Source of the DNA: Crenalkalicoccus roseus
GTDB lineage: Bacteria > Pseudomonadota > Alphaproteobacteria > Acetobacterales > Acetobacteraceae
Assembly: GCF_004761865.1 (NCBI RefSeq)
Contig: NZ_SJDM01000001.1
Location: 186,001-250,000 of the forward strand
Reading direction: 5' to 3'
Length of the DNA: 64,000 bases
A program made the translations under genes and the position numbers. This document shows positions 1 to 9,562 of this stretch, piece by piece. A model generated the notes under the pieces. That model was given only the letters and a program-made list of their open reading frames with translations. It was not told the origin of the DNA and did no database searches. Position 1 is the first letter of the stretch. Every line of letters begins with the position of its first letter.

Positions 1-267
1 CCCCAGCACTTCCTGGGCGCGCAGGGCATGCCGCGGCGCTTCCCGGACTACCCGGACGCGTTCTGGGGCTGGAACATGATCTCCTCGCTCGGCTCCTACA
101 TCTCGGCCGCCTCGGTGCTCGTGTTCCTCTACGTCTGCTGGCGCATCTTCACGAGCACGGAGAGGGTGCCGGCCAACCAGTGGGGCGAAGGCGCGACCAC
201 GCTGGAGTGGCAGGTCAGCTCGCCGCCGCCCTTCCACACCTTCGAGGAGCTGCCGCGCATCCGCTAG
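1..267 (+). CDS. ctaD: Cytochrome c oxidase subunit I, C-terminal fragment (5' truncated by window edge)
   Basis: The window opens in frame inside this gene, and only the last 88 residues are visible. They start PQHFLG and run through [17 protein letters not shown], the conserved end of helix XI and loop in heme-copper oxidase subunit I. One further membrane helix follows (about [21 protein letters not shown]) and then a short polar tail. Subunit I is the catalytic core of the aa3-type terminal oxidase in the inner membrane. ctaB follows 58 bases downstream in the usual alphaproteobacterial order. Catalytic histidines lie outside the window and cannot be checked. Confidence 0.93.
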   Translation, partial: PQHFLGAQGMPRRFPDYPDAFWGWNMISSLGSYISAASVLVFLYVCWRIFTSTERVPANQWGEGATTLEWQVSSPPPFHTFEELPRIR

Positions 268-325
268 CGCGGCGGCCGCACCGCCGGCGCGCCCCCGGGC
301 CGCGCCGGCCCGCAGGGGCCATGCC

Positions 326-1282
326 ATGAGCGACATCACAGCCGAGACGAGAGGGGGCGCCGCCGCTCCCCTCACGCTTGCCGGAAGCCAGGACCTGTCC
401 GAGGTCCGCGACTGGATCGCGCTGCTCAAGCCGCGGGTGGTCTCCCTCGTCGTGTTCACCGGCGTGGTCGGGATGCTGGTCGCGCCCGGCGCGCTGCCGC
501 CGGCGCTCGCGGTGGCGGCGGTGCTCTGCATCGGCCTCGGCGCCGGCGCGGCGGGCGCGATCAACATGTGGTACGACCACGACATAGACGCGCGCATGCG
601 CCGTACCGCGCAGCGCCCGATCCCGGCCGGGCGGATCGAGCCGGGCGCGGCGCTCGGCTTCGGCCTGGCGCTCGCCACCCTCTCGGTCGCCGTGATGGGG
701 CTCGCCACCAACTGGGTGGCGGCGGGGGTACTGGCGCTCTCGATCGGCTTCTACGTCCTCGTCTACACCATGTGGCTGAAGCGCCGGACGCCGCAGAACA
801 TCGTCATCGGCGGCGCCGCCGGCGCCTTCCCGCCGGTGATCGGCTGGGCCGCCGTGACCGGCGACATCGCCCTGCCGCCGCTGGTGCTGTTCGCCATCAT
901 CTTCCTCTGGACCCCGCCGCACTTCTGGTCGCTCAGCCTCTGGGCGCACGCCGACTACGCCCGCGTCGGCGTGCCGATGCTCCCCGTCACCCATGGGGCG
1001 CGGGAGACGCGGCGTCAGGTGCTGGTCTACACGCTGCTGCTGGTGCCGCTGACGCTGCTGCCTTGGGCGCTGGGGTTCGCGGGCCCGGCTTACCTCGCCG
1101 CGGCGCTGCTGCTCGGCGCCGGCTTCCTCTGGCACGCCTGGGCGGTGTGGCGGGACCGCCAGGACGCGGCCGGCCGCAGCCTGACCGGAGACCGCCCGGC
1201 GCGGCGCGCCTTCCGCTTCTCCCTGCTCTACCTGGCGTTGCTGTTCGCGGCGCTGGCCGCGGACCGGCTGCTGCTCGCATGA
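326..1282 (+). CDS. ctaB: Protoheme IX farnesyltransferase (heme O synthase)
   Basis: A UbiA-superfamily prenyltransferase of 318 residues. It transfers a farnesyl group to heme b to make heme O, the precursor of heme A for cytochrome aa3. The first Asp-rich motif, NMWYDHDIDARMRRT, is at about residues 80-94, and a second conserved block, YTMWLKRRTPQN, follows. Eight to nine hydrophobic helices are visible and the length fits the family. The start at 326 gives a short polar N-terminus before KPRVVSLVVFTG. Its stop overlaps the start of the next small ORF (ATGA at 1279-1282), so the two are probably translationally coupled. Confidence 0.96.
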   Translation: MSDITAETRGGAAAPLTLAGSQDLSEVRDWIALLKPRVVSLVVFTGVVGMLVAPGALPPALAVAAVLCIGLGAGAAGAINMWYDHDIDARMRRTAQRPIPAGRIEPGAALGFGLALATLSVAVMGLATNWVAAGVLALSIGFYVLVYTMWLKRRTPQNIVIGGAAGAFPPVIGWAAVTGDIALPPLVLFAIIFLWTPPHFWSLSLWAHADYARVGVPMLPVTHGARETRRQVLVYTLLLVPLTLLPWALGFAGPAYLAAALLLGAGFLWHAWAVWRDRQDAAGRSLTGDRPARRAFRFSLLYLALLFAALAADRLLLA

Positions 1283-1407
1283 CGCCGGAGGAGCGCAAGC
1301 TGTTCGAGCGCCGGCGCCGGCAGCGGAACTGGGCGCTGCTCGCCGTGCTGTTCGGGCTGGTGGTGCTGTTCTACTTCATCAGCGCGGCGCGGGTCCTGTC
1401 CGGCTGA
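1279..1407 (+). CDS. Small single-span membrane protein of the cytochrome oxidase cluster (CoxF-like)
   Basis: A 42-residue protein: a basic N-terminus (MTPEERKLFERRRRQRN) followed by one hydrophobic helix (about residues 18-37) and a short tail ending RVLSG. It overlaps the ctaB stop by four bases. Tiny single-helix proteins are commonly found exactly here, between ctaB and ctaG, in alphaproteobacterial oxidase operons, and are thought to help assembly. That role is inferred from position and topology; there is no catalytic motif. The charge pattern predicts the N-terminus in the cytoplasm. Confidence 0.8.
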   Translation: MTPEERKLFERRRRQRNWALLAVLFGLVVLFYFISAARVLSG

Positions 1408-1448
1408 TCCTTGCCCGAAGCCGCGCGTGCTGCCAGTGAAGGGATGCC

Positions 1449-2078
1449 ATGGACGCGACGAGACCCTCCCCGGCCGATGCCCTGCGGCGCCGCAACCGCC
1501 TGATGGCGGGGGCGGTGGGCGGCGTGGTGCTCGGCATGCTCGGCCTCTCCTTCGCCGCCGTGCCGCTCTACGACCTGTTCTGCCGCGTCACCGGCTACGG
1601 CGGGACGGTGCAGGTGGGCGGCGGCGCCGCGCCGGGGGCGGGCGAGCAGGTGGTGACGGTGCGCTTCAACGCGGTGACGCACCCGAGCCTGCCCTGGCGC
1701 TTCGCCCCCGCCCAGCCCTCGATGCAGCTGCATGTCGGGGAGGAGGGGCTCGGCTTCTACCAGGCGCGCAACCTCGCGGACACGCCGGTGACCGGGGTGG
1801 CCACCTACAACGTCACGCCCGAGGTGGTGGGAAGATACTTCCACAAGGTGGCCTGCTTCTGCTTCGAGCAGCAGACGCTCGAACCGGGGCAGGAGGTGGA
1901 CATGCCGCTCTCCTTCTGGGTGGACCCGCGGATCGCCGAGGACCCGAACACCCGCGGCATCCGCACCATCACCGTCAACTACAGCTTCTTCCGCAGCCTG
2001 GACGACGCCGCGCGCGCGGGCGCGCTGGCCAGCGCCGGGCCGCATGTGGGTCCGGCGCGGGACCGGGCCACGCCATGA
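1449..2078 (+). CDS. ctaG: Cytochrome c oxidase assembly protein CtaG/Cox11
   Basis: A 209-residue Cox11-family copper chaperone that delivers Cu to the CuB centre of subunit I. One N-terminal membrane anchor (about residues 19-41) is followed by VPLYDLFCRVTGYGG, a family signature. The periplasmic beta domain carries the copper-binding pair in KVACFCFEQQ (Cys136 and Cys138) and the conserved MPLSFWVDP. Length fits bacterial Cox11 and all key cysteines are present. It lies 41 bases after the small ORF and 145 bases before ctaE; that second gap holds two inverted repeats. Confidence 0.96.
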   Translation: MDATRPSPADALRRRNRLMAGAVGGVVLGMLGLSFAAVPLYDLFCRVTGYGGTVQVGGGAAPGAGEQVVTVRFNAVTHPSLPWRFAPAQPSMQLHVGEEGLGFYQARNLADTPVTGVATYNVTPEVVGRYFHKVACFCFEQQTLEPGQEVDMPLSFWVDPRIAEDPNTRGIRTITVNYSFFRSLDDAARAGALASAGPHVGPARDRATP

Positions 2079-2119
2079 TCCGCGGGAGCGCAGCATGAGC
2101 GACCGGCCGCACGGGCTTG

Positions 2120-2163
2120 ATCCCCACCCGGATTTGGGGATTGATGCCCCCCGATCGGGGGGC
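2120..2163. promoter_or_regulatory. Two consecutive inverted repeats between ctaG and ctaE
   Basis: The first is ATCCCC (2120-2125) pairing with GGGGAT (2136-2141) around a 10-base loop. The second is a perfect 18-base palindrome, GCCCCCCGATCGGGGGGC, at 2146-2163. No T-run follows, so it is not a standard terminator. It could be an RNA processing or stabilising structure that sets ctaE levels, or a protein-binding site. An alternative upstream ATG for ctaE at 2095 would translate through it, but the encoded stretch is not oxidase-like. Confidence 0.45.
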
Positions 2164-2223
2164 TCCCGGCCTTCCCCCGGAGCGGCCGCCGCCGCCCCGG
2201 CAGGCTTTGCACCAGGACAGGCG

Positions 2224-3075
2224 ATGGATATCACCACCACACGGACGGCGCAGGACGAGCCCGCGCCGCTGCACAAGCACCCCTACCACCTGGTGGATCC
2301 CTCGCCATGGCCGCTGGTCGGCGCCTTCGCCGGCGGGGCGCTGGTGCTCGGCATCATCCTGTTCGCCCATTACGGCGACCGGATCGTGCTCACCATCGGC
2401 ATTCTCGGCACGCTCGCCACCATGTTCTTCTGGTGGCGCGACGTGATCAGGGAAAGCCGCACGCCCGGCCTGCACACCCCGGTGGTGCGCATCGGCCTGC
2501 GCTACGGCATGGCGCTGTTCATCGCCTCCGAGGTGATGTTCTTCGTCGCCTTCTTCTGGGCCTTCTTCCACTACGCGCTGTTCCCCGAGCACGTCTCCGG
2601 CGCCGAGACGGCGATCTGGCCGCCGCAGGGCATCTACACCTTCGATCCGTGGCACCTGCCCTTCCTCAACACCCTGATCCTGCTGCTCTCCGGCAGCACC
2701 CTGACCTGGTCGCACCACGCGCTGCTGCACGGCGACCGGCAGGCGATGCTCACCGGCCTCGGCCTCACCATCTTCCTCGGCATCTGCTTCACCGCCTTCC
2801 AGGCCTACGAGTACTCGGTGGCGCCCTTCCCCTTCACCGGCGGCGTCTATCCCTCCACCTTCTACCTCGCCACCGGCTTCCACGGCTTCCACGTCATCGT
2901 CGGCACCACCTTCCTGATCGTCTGCTTCTTCCGCGCGCTGAGGGGCCACTTCACGCCGCAGCGCCATTTCGGCTTCGAGGCGGCGGCCTGGTACTGGCAC
3001 TTCGTGGACGTGGTCTGGCTGTTCCTCTTCGTCTGCATCTACTGGTGGGGCGCCGGGGAGATCGCGGAGCACTGA
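2224..3075 (+). CDS. ctaE: Cytochrome c oxidase subunit III
   Basis: A 283-residue, seven-helix subunit III that stabilises the oxidase and is linked to proton uptake. Family hallmarks are KHPYHLVDPSPWPL near the N-terminus, FIASEVMFFVAFFWAFFH, the tract ATGFHGFHVIVGT, and the final WHFVDVVWLFLFVCIYWWG. The frame is open to 2044 with earlier starts, but homologues begin close to the HKHPYHLV block, so ATG 2224 is preferred. The DUF983 gene follows 37 bases on. Confidence 0.95.
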   Translation: MDITTTRTAQDEPAPLHKHPYHLVDPSPWPLVGAFAGGALVLGIILFAHYGDRIVLTIGILGTLATMFFWWRDVIRESRTPGLHTPVVRIGLRYGMALFIASEVMFFVAFFWAFFHYALFPEHVSGAETAIWPPQGIYTFDPWHLPFLNTLILLLSGSTLTWSHHALLHGDRQAMLTGLGLTIFLGICFTAFQAYEYSVAPFPFTGGVYPSTFYLATGFHGFHVIVGTTFLIVCFFRALRGHFTPQRHFGFEAAAWYWHFVDVVWLFLFVCIYWWGAGEIAEH

Positions 3076-3112
3076 GCCGCTTGCCCCCGCACGACGCGCC
3101 GGCGGGGGCGCG

Positions 3113-3475
3113 ATGAGCGCCCCGCGGGCCGCGCCGCTGGCACAGGTGGCGCTGCTCGGCCGCTGCCCGCGCTGCGGGCGCGGCCCACTCTTCTCGGGCC
3201 TGCTTGCCATCCGCGACACCTGCCCCGCCTGCGGGCTGGACCTCAGCCGCCACGACGCGGGCGACGGGCCGGCGGTGGCCGGCATCTTCGTGGTCGGCAC
3301 CCTCGCCGTCATCGGCGCCCTGGTGGTGGATGCCCGCTACCAGCCGCCGCTTTGGCTGCACGCGCTGCTGTGGCCGGCGGTGGTGCTGCCGCTCTCCATC
3401 TACGTGATGCGCGTGGCCAAGGCGGCGCTGGCGGGGCTGCAGTACCGCCACCGCCGGGACGAGGCCGGCAGCTAG
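3113..3475 (+). CDS. DUF983 family membrane protein
   Basis: A 120-residue protein with two CxxC pairs near the N-terminus (CPRCGRGPLF and CPACGLDLS), which look like a small zinc or copper ribbon, followed by two hydrophobic helices (about residues 59-75 and 83-102). This is the DUF983 pattern. DUF983 genes recur between ctaE and SURF1 in alphaproteobacterial oxidase operons, so a part in oxidase assembly is likely but not demonstrated. It sits 37 bases after ctaE and 5 bases before the SURF1 gene. Confidence 0.88.
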   Translation: MSAPRAAPLAQVALLGRCPRCGRGPLFSGLLAIRDTCPACGLDLSRHDAGDGPAVAGIFVVGTLAVIGALVVDARYQPPLWLHALLWPAVVLPLSIYVMRVAKAALAGLQYRHRRDEAGS

Positions 3476-3480
3476 CCGGG

Positions 3481-4203
3481 ATGCTCCCGCGCCGCCGGCT
3501 CCTGCTCCTGCTGCTCGCCCTGCCGGTGCTGGCGGTGCTGCTGGCGCTCGGCACCTGGCAGGTGCAGCGGCTGCACTGGAAGACCGATCTGCTGGAGCGT
3601 ATCGCCGCGGCCGAGGCCGGCCCGCCTCTGCCGCTCGGCGTCGCGCCGCCGCCCGACTTCGCCAAGGTCGAGGCCAGGGGCCGCTTCGACCATGAGCGGG
3701 AGGCGCTGCTCGGCCTCGAGGTGCGCGGCACCACCATGGGGGCGCGGCTGCTGACCCCGCTGCTCCGCCCCGGCGCCCCGGCGCTGCTGGTGGAGCGCGG
3801 CTGGGTGCCGCTGGAGCGGACCGAGGGCCTGGACCGGCCCGAGGGGGAGGTCGCCGTCACCGGCTACGTCCGCCCCCCCGACCCGCGCACCCTCTTCTCG
3901 CCGCGCGACGACACCGCCGGGCGGCGCTTCTACACCTTCGACCCGGAGGCGATCGGCCAGGCGCTCGGCCTCGAGGCGGTCGCGCCCTTCGGCCTGGTCG
4001 CCCTGGCCGGGCCCGACACGCCGCCCGGTGCCCTGCCGGCGCCGGCGCGCAGCCTGCCACGGCCGAACAACCCCCATCTCGGCTACGCGATCACCTGGTA
4101 CGGGCTGGCGGCGGCGCTGGTCGGCGTGCTGATCGCCTTCCTGCGTCGCCGCCCCGCCCCGGCCGATCGCCGCCCGCCGCCGGAGGATCCCGCCGCCCCA
4201 TGA
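3481..4203 (+). CDS. SURF1 family cytochrome oxidase assembly protein
   Basis: A 240-residue SURF1/Shy1-type protein that helps insert heme A into subunit I. It has the family topology: an N-terminal helix leading into GTWQVQRLHWKTDLLERI, a periplasmic beta-rich domain, and a C-terminal helix introduced by NNPHLGYAITWYGLA. ATG 3481 lies six bases past the DUF983 stop. Its own stop overlaps the start of the M32 peptidase gene by four bases (ATGA, 4200-4203), so the peptidase may be co-transcribed with the oxidase genes. Confidence 0.93.
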   Translation: MLPRRRLLLLLLALPVLAVLLALGTWQVQRLHWKTDLLERIAAAEAGPPLPLGVAPPPDFAKVEARGRFDHEREALLGLEVRGTTMGARLLTPLLRPGAPALLVERGWVPLERTEGLDRPEGEVAVTGYVRPPDPRTLFSPRDDTAGRRFYTFDPEAIGQALGLEAVAPFGLVALAGPDTPPGALPAPARSLPRPNNPHLGYAITWYGLAAALVGVLIAFLRRRPAPADRRPPPEDPAAP

Positions 4204-5681
4204 ACGCCGCCTATGCCCGCCTGAAGACCCGCTTCGCCCGCCACGCCGCACTCGGCGAGGCGGCGGCGATGCTGCACTGGGATGCCAGCGCCATGATGCC
4301 GCCGGGCGGCGCCGCGGCGCGGGCCGAGCAGCTCGCCACCCTCGCCGGGCTGCAGCACGAGCTGCTGACCGCGCCCGAGGTGGCCGAGGATCTGGCGGTG
4401 GCGACGGCGGAAGGCGAATGGGACCGCGCCAACCTCGCCCTGATGCGCCGCGCCCATGCCCGCGCCACCGCCCTGCCGACCGCGCTGGTCGAGGCGATGG
4501 CGCGCGCCAACAGCGCCTGCGAGACGGTCTGGCGCAGGGCCAAGGCGACGTCCGACTTCGCCCTGGTCCGCCCGCGCCTCGAGGAGGTGGTGCGGCTGCA
4601 GCGCGAGGCGGCGCAGGGGCTTGGCGCCGCGCTCGGCATGGACCCCTATGACGCGCTGATGGACGGCTACCAGCCCGGCGTCACCGCCGCCGAGGTGGAG
4701 CCGGTCTTCGCCGCCTACGAGGCGTTCCTGCGCGACGCGCTGCCGCGCGCCGAGGCGGCGCAGGCCCGCCGCCCCGCCCCCGTGCCGCTGCGCGGCCCCT
4801 TCCCGGTGGCGGCGCAGCGGGCGCTGTGCCGGCGCCTCTCCGAGCGCATCGGGCTCGACTACGGCCATGCGCGCCTGGATGAGAGCCTGCACCCCTTCTG
4901 CGGCGGCACGCCCTCCGACATCCGCATCACCACCTTCTATGCCGAGGACAGGGTGGAGAAATCCCTGCTCGGCGTGCTGCACGAGACCGGCCACGCCCTC
5001 TATGAGCGCGGCCTGCCCCGGGAATGGGCGCGCCAGCCGGTGGGCGAGGCGGCGGGCATGGCGGTGCACGAATCCCAGAGCCTGATCGTGGAGATGCAGG
5101 CCTGCCGCTCCGACGCCTTCCTCGCCTTCCTCGGCCCCGAGCTGCACGCCGCCTTCGGCGGCGATCCCGCCCCCTACGCGCCGGAGAACTTGGCCCGGCT
5201 GTGGCGGCGCGTGGAGCGCGGCCTGATCCGCGTGGACGCCGACGAGCTGACCTACCCCGCTCACGTCATCCTGCGCTTCCGGCTGGAGCGGGCGCTGATC
5301 GGCGGCGGCCTCGCCGTCGCCGACCTGCCCGGCGCCTGGGCCGAGGGGCTTCGCGACCTGCTCGGCATCGTTCCGCCCGACGACGCGCATGGCTGCCTGC
5401 AGGACATCCACTGGCACGACGGCGCCTTCGGCTACTTCCCGAGCTACACGCTGGGCGCCATGGCGGCGGCGCAGCTCATGCGCGCGGCGCGGCACGATAT
5501 CCCGGCCCTCGACGAGGAGCTGGCCCGCGGCGAGATGCTGCCGCTCATCGCCTGGCTGCGCGAGCGGGTGCATGCGCAGGGGGCGCGCCTCGGCTTCCAG
5601 GACCTGCTGCGTCATGCCACGGGCCGGCCGCTCGACCCGCGGGACTTCATGGAGCACCTGCGGCAGCGCTATCTGGAGTAG
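4200..5681 (+). CDS. M32 family zinc carboxypeptidase (Taq carboxypeptidase type)
   Basis: A 493-residue cytosolic metallocarboxypeptidase that trims C-terminal residues from peptides. The zinc site is HETGH at residues 261-265 with the third ligand in VHESQS (Glu291). Other M32 signatures are HPFCGGTPSDIRITT (231-245), the segment around GVLHETGHALYERGLP, and WHDGAFGYFPSYTLGAM. Length is normal for the family. Translation overlaps the SURF1 stop. No signal peptide is visible. A short palindrome separates it from the convergent dehydratase gene. Confidence 0.95.
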   Translation: MNAAYARLKTRFARHAALGEAAAMLHWDASAMMPPGGAAARAEQLATLAGLQHELLTAPEVAEDLAVATAEGEWDRANLALMRRAHARATALPTALVEAMARANSACETVWRRAKATSDFALVRPRLEEVVRLQREAAQGLGAALGMDPYDALMDGYQPGVTAAEVEPVFAAYEAFLRDALPRAEAAQARRPAPVPLRGPFPVAAQRALCRRLSERIGLDYGHARLDESLHPFCGGTPSDIRITTFYAEDRVEKSLLGVLHETGHALYERGLPREWARQPVGEAAGMAVHESQSLIVEMQACRSDAFLAFLGPELHAAFGGDPAPYAPENLARLWRRVERGLIRVDADELTYPAHVILRFRLERALIGGGLAVADLPGAWAEGLRDLLGIVPPDDAHGCLQDIHWHDGAFGYFPSYTLGAMAAAQLMRAARHDIPALDEELARGEMLPLIAWLRERVHAQGARLGFQDLLRHATGRPLDPRDFMEHLRQRYLE

Positions 5682-5693
5682 CGCCCGGGCGCT
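5680..5693. terminator. Short palindrome between convergent genes
   Basis: AGCGCCCGGGCGCT is a perfect 14-base palindrome that overlaps the last bases of the peptidase stop and abuts the dehydratase stop. It is GC-rich without a T-run. A weak bidirectional stop signal is the simplest reading. Confidence 0.4.
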
Positions 5694-6649
5694 CAGCCGC
5701 CCAGCACCCAGTCCTGGAACAGGGCGAGGTCTATGTTGCCCCCGCTCAGCACCAGCCCCACGCGCCGGCCGCGCATCCGCCCGCGCTCGGCCAGCAGGGC
5801 GGCGAGCGGGGCCGCGCCCGCCCCCTCGGCCAGGTTGTGCGTGTCCTGCCAGTAGGCGCGGATCGCCGCGGCGATGGCCTCCTCCCCGACCGTGACGATG
5901 CGCGCGGCCCCGGCGCGGATGATCTCCAGCGCCGCCGGATCCGGGATGCGGGTGGCCATGCCGTCGGCGCGGGTCTCCGCGCTCGGCGTCGTCACCACCC
6001 GCCCCTCGGCGAAGGAGAGCGCGTAGGCGGGCGCCGCGGCGCTCTGCACGCCCACGATCTCGGTGCGAAGGCCGAGCAGGTCGCGCGCCAGGATGCAGCC
6101 GCAGATGCCGCTGCCGAGGCCGATCGGCACGTAGAGCGCATCGAGGGGCGGGGCGGCGCGGAACAGCTCGAGCGCGTAGGTGGCGACGCCGAGCACCAGC
6201 TCGGGCGCGAAGGAGGGGGCGAATTCCAGCCCCTGCGCCGCGGCGAGCCGCGCCGCCTCCTCCCGCGCCGCATCGAAATCCGCCCCGTGCTCGACGAGGC
6301 GGGCGCCGAAGGCGCGCATCGCGGCGTTCTTCTCCGTGCTGTTGCCGTGCGGCACCACGATCGTCACCGGCACGCCCGCCCGGGCGCCGGCCCAGGCGAG
6401 GCTCTGCCCGTGATTGCCGCGGGTGGCGGAGACCACGCCGCGCACGCCGGGCCGCGCGCGCCGCAGCCGGTCCATATAGACGAGGCCGCCGCGCAGCTTG
6501 AAGGCGCCGGTGGGGGTGTGGTTCTCATGCTTCACCCAGACCTCGCAGCCGGCGCGCTCCGCGAGCAGCGGCCAGGCATGTTGCGGCGTCGGCGGAAAGG
6601 CGCGGTGCACGAGGCGCGCGGCCTCCTCCAGCGCGGGCAGGTCGAACAT
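5693..6649 (-). CDS. Threonine dehydratase-like PLP-dependent ammonia-lyase
   Basis: A 318-residue fold-type II PLP enzyme. The cofactor lysine is Lys51 in TPTGAFKLRGG. SATRGNHGQS binds the substrate carboxylate, GLGSGICG forms the phosphate cup, and LVLSGGNIDL closes the fold. It matches catabolic threonine/serine dehydratases that lack the C-terminal ACT regulatory domain, so allosteric control by isoleucine is not expected. Substrate is uncertain: threonine, serine or 3-hydroxyaspartate would all fit. It stands alone, convergent with the M32 peptidase and divergent from the stress gene at 6724. Confidence 0.88.
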   Translation of the reverse strand: MFDLPALEEAARLVHRAFPPTPQHAWPLLAERAGCEVWVKHENHTPTGAFKLRGGLVYMDRLRRARPGVRGVVSATRGNHGQSLAWAGARAGVPVTIVVPHGNSTEKNAAMRAFGARLVEHGADFDAAREEAARLAAAQGLEFAPSFAPELVLGVATYALELFRAAPPLDALYVPIGLGSGICGCILARDLLGLRTEIVGVQSAAAPAYALSFAEGRVVTTPSAETRADGMATRIPDPAALEIIRAGAARIVTVGEEAIAAAIRAYWQDTHNLAEGAGAAPLAALLAERGRMRGRRVGLVLSGGNIDLALFQDWVLGG

Positions 6650-6667
6650 CCCGGGGGCTCCCTCTAC

Positions 6668-6692
6668 GGAACAAACGCGCCGGGTAGGCGTT
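6668..6692 (+). promoter_or_regulatory. EcfG-type general stress promoter (GGAAC-N16-CGTT)
   Basis: GGAAC (6668-6672) and CGTT (6689-6692) are separated by 16 bases, an exact match to the alphaproteobacterial EcfG consensus. It ends 31 bases before the start codon at 6724, so transcription would begin close to 6699. The sigma factor genes are in this window at 28381 and 28970. Confidence 0.8.
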
Positions 6693-6723
6693 GTCCCGCC
6701 CGAGAGTAGCGGAGGACCGCGCC

Positions 6724-7284
6724 ATGGCCATCGAGGCGAACAGCGAGGGCTGGACCGGGCAGCACACGGAGCCGGTGGCGCCGCAGGTGTGCGGCGAGTT
6801 CCACAGCAAGGACAAGCTGGACGAGGCGCTGTCGCGTCTGGAAGGCAGCTACTTCCAGCATGCCGACCTTTCGATCCGCATTCCGAAGCGGGAGGACCCC
6901 TCGGCCACCTCGACCGAGGAGGAGCCGCTGCGCGAGGACGAGGTGCGCAACCTGCGCCAGCTCGGCATCGGCATCAGCACCTACCTCGTCGCTGCTGTGG
7001 CGGGCGGCGCGGCGGTGGTGGCAACCGGTGGCGCGATGCTGCCGGCCGTGGCCGCGGCGGCCGCGGCGGGGGGCGCGACGGCGGCGGCGGGTACGGCGGT
7101 CGGGCAATCGGTGGCGCCAGGCGGCGAGGCGGAGCACCACCAGGCGGCCGAGACGACGGGCGTGATCCTGATGGTGCACGCCGATACGCCGGAGCGCCAG
7201 GCCAAGGCCGAGGAGCTGCTGCGGGCCTGCGGCGCGACGCGGGTGTGGATCCAGGGAAGCGCGGCGGAGACGCGGACCGGCTGA
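6724..7284 (+). CDS. Stress-responsive protein with Gly/Ala-rich hydrophobic core
   Basis: A 186-residue protein without an assignable enzyme function. The N-terminal segment (about residues 12-40, including GEFHSKDKLDEALSRLEGSYF) resembles the alpha/beta start of general-stress-protein 17M-like domains. A long Ala/Gly-rich hydrophobic stretch (about residues 84-126) could be one or two glycine-zipper membrane helices. The C-terminal part (VILMVHADTPERQAKAEELLRACGA) looks like a second half of the same small fold. ATG 6724 is chosen because GGAGG at 6711-6715 is correctly spaced and an exact EcfG promoter lies just upstream. Confidence 0.75.
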   Translation: MAIEANSEGWTGQHTEPVAPQVCGEFHSKDKLDEALSRLEGSYFQHADLSIRIPKREDPSATSTEEEPLREDEVRNLRQLGIGISTYLVAAVAGGAAVVATGGAMLPAVAAAAAAGGATAAAGTAVGQSVAPGGEAEHHQAAETTGVILMVHADTPERQAKAEELLRACGATRVWIQGSAAETRTG

Positions 7285-7320
7285 GCCCGGCGGGGACGGC
7301 GGCTTCGGCGCATGGAAGCG

Positions 7321-7341
7321 GCACCGGCCCTGGGCCGGTGC
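7321..7341. terminator. Hairpin between convergent stress gene and cold-shock gene
   Basis: GCACCGGCCC and GGGCCGGTGC are perfect complements around one T, giving a very stable stem. On the + strand it is followed by CGTATCGTTTT, a modest T-run, so it most likely ends transcription of the gene stopping at 7284. Confidence 0.65.
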
Positions 7342-7351
7342 CGTATCGTTT

Positions 7352-7555
7352 TCAGACGGGCTTGAGATTCACCGCCGCGGCCTTGCCGCGCTCCATCGTG
7401 ACCTCGTAGCTGAGCCGCTGATTCTCGTTCAGGCCCTGAAGCCCCGCCTTCTGCACGGCGGTGATGTGGACGAACACGTCCTTGCCGCCATCCTCAGGGA
7501 CGATGAAGCCGTATCCCTTGGTGGCGTTGAACCATTTCACGGTGCCGATCGCCAT
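7352..7555 (-). CDS. Cold-shock domain protein (CspA family)
   Basis: A 67-residue single cold-shock domain. RNP1 is KGYGFIVPEDG and RNP2 is KDVFVHITAV, both intact, so single-stranded RNA/DNA binding is expected. MAIGTVKWFNATKGYGFI is the usual start. A strong GAGGAGGG ribosome site precedes ATG 7555; an in-frame extension to 7663 has no domain support. A structured leader lies upstream. Whether cold induces it cannot be told from sequence. Confidence 0.95.
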   Translation of the reverse strand: MAIGTVKWFNATKGYGFIVPEDGGKDVFVHITAVQKAGLQGLNENQRLSYEVTMERGKAAAVNLKPV

Positions 7556-7633
7556 GCGACGCACCCTCCTCTGCCAGGGCGCAGGCGCCGATCGCCCACG
7601 CGGTATCAACCGGGCTGGATCGGCTTGAAGGCG

Positions 7634-7689
7634 CCCGGGAGGAGCCCCGGGTAGGCACGGCAAGGCGGGCCAAGAACGGTTGGCCCGCC
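7634..7689 (-). promoter_or_regulatory. Structured region upstream of the cold-shock gene (two hairpins)
   Basis: One hairpin pairs CCCGGG (7634-7639) with CCCGGG (7646-7651). A second, stronger one pairs GGCGGGCCAA (7664-7673) with TTGGCCCGCC (7680-7689) around a six-base loop. Neither is followed by a T-run on the minus strand. They lie 79-134 bases upstream of the coding start. Cold-shock mRNAs often have long structured leaders, so a 5' UTR element is plausible; an upstream transcription stop is the alternative. Confidence 0.4.
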
Positions 7690-7765
7690 CATGGGCGCAG
7701 ATTGGCAGGGGGAAGTCAACGCAAAGCGGTTCTCGATCCCGTGATTCCGGGTCCGGCGCAGATAC

Positions 7766-7795
7766 GAAAAAGGGGCGGGCCCTGCGGCCCGCCCC
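7766..7795 (-). terminator. Intrinsic terminator of groESL
   Basis: GGGGCGGGCC (7772-7781) pairs perfectly with GGCCCGCCCC (7786-7795) around a 4-base loop. On the minus strand it is followed directly by TTTTTCG. It lies 28 bases after the groEL stop and is the best rho-independent terminator in the window. Confidence 0.9.
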
Positions 7796-7822
7796 CGTTC
7801 CGGTCGCCGCGCGACGGGCGGC

Positions 7823-9469
<1,647 letters not shown>

Positions 9470-9562
9470 CTATCTGGTCGTGCGGTTCCGCTCAGGGCAC
9501 GGGCCTTGCGCCGTCGCCCCGCCGCGAACCGCCTGGATTGACGATGAGCCGGAGCCCGGGCC

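Noticed and set aside
2095..2223. Longer start for ctaE at ATG 2095
   Set aside because: The 43 added residues are Pro/Gly-rich, overlap two inverted repeats and have no counterpart in oxidase subunit III; ATG 2224 gives the normal N-terminus.
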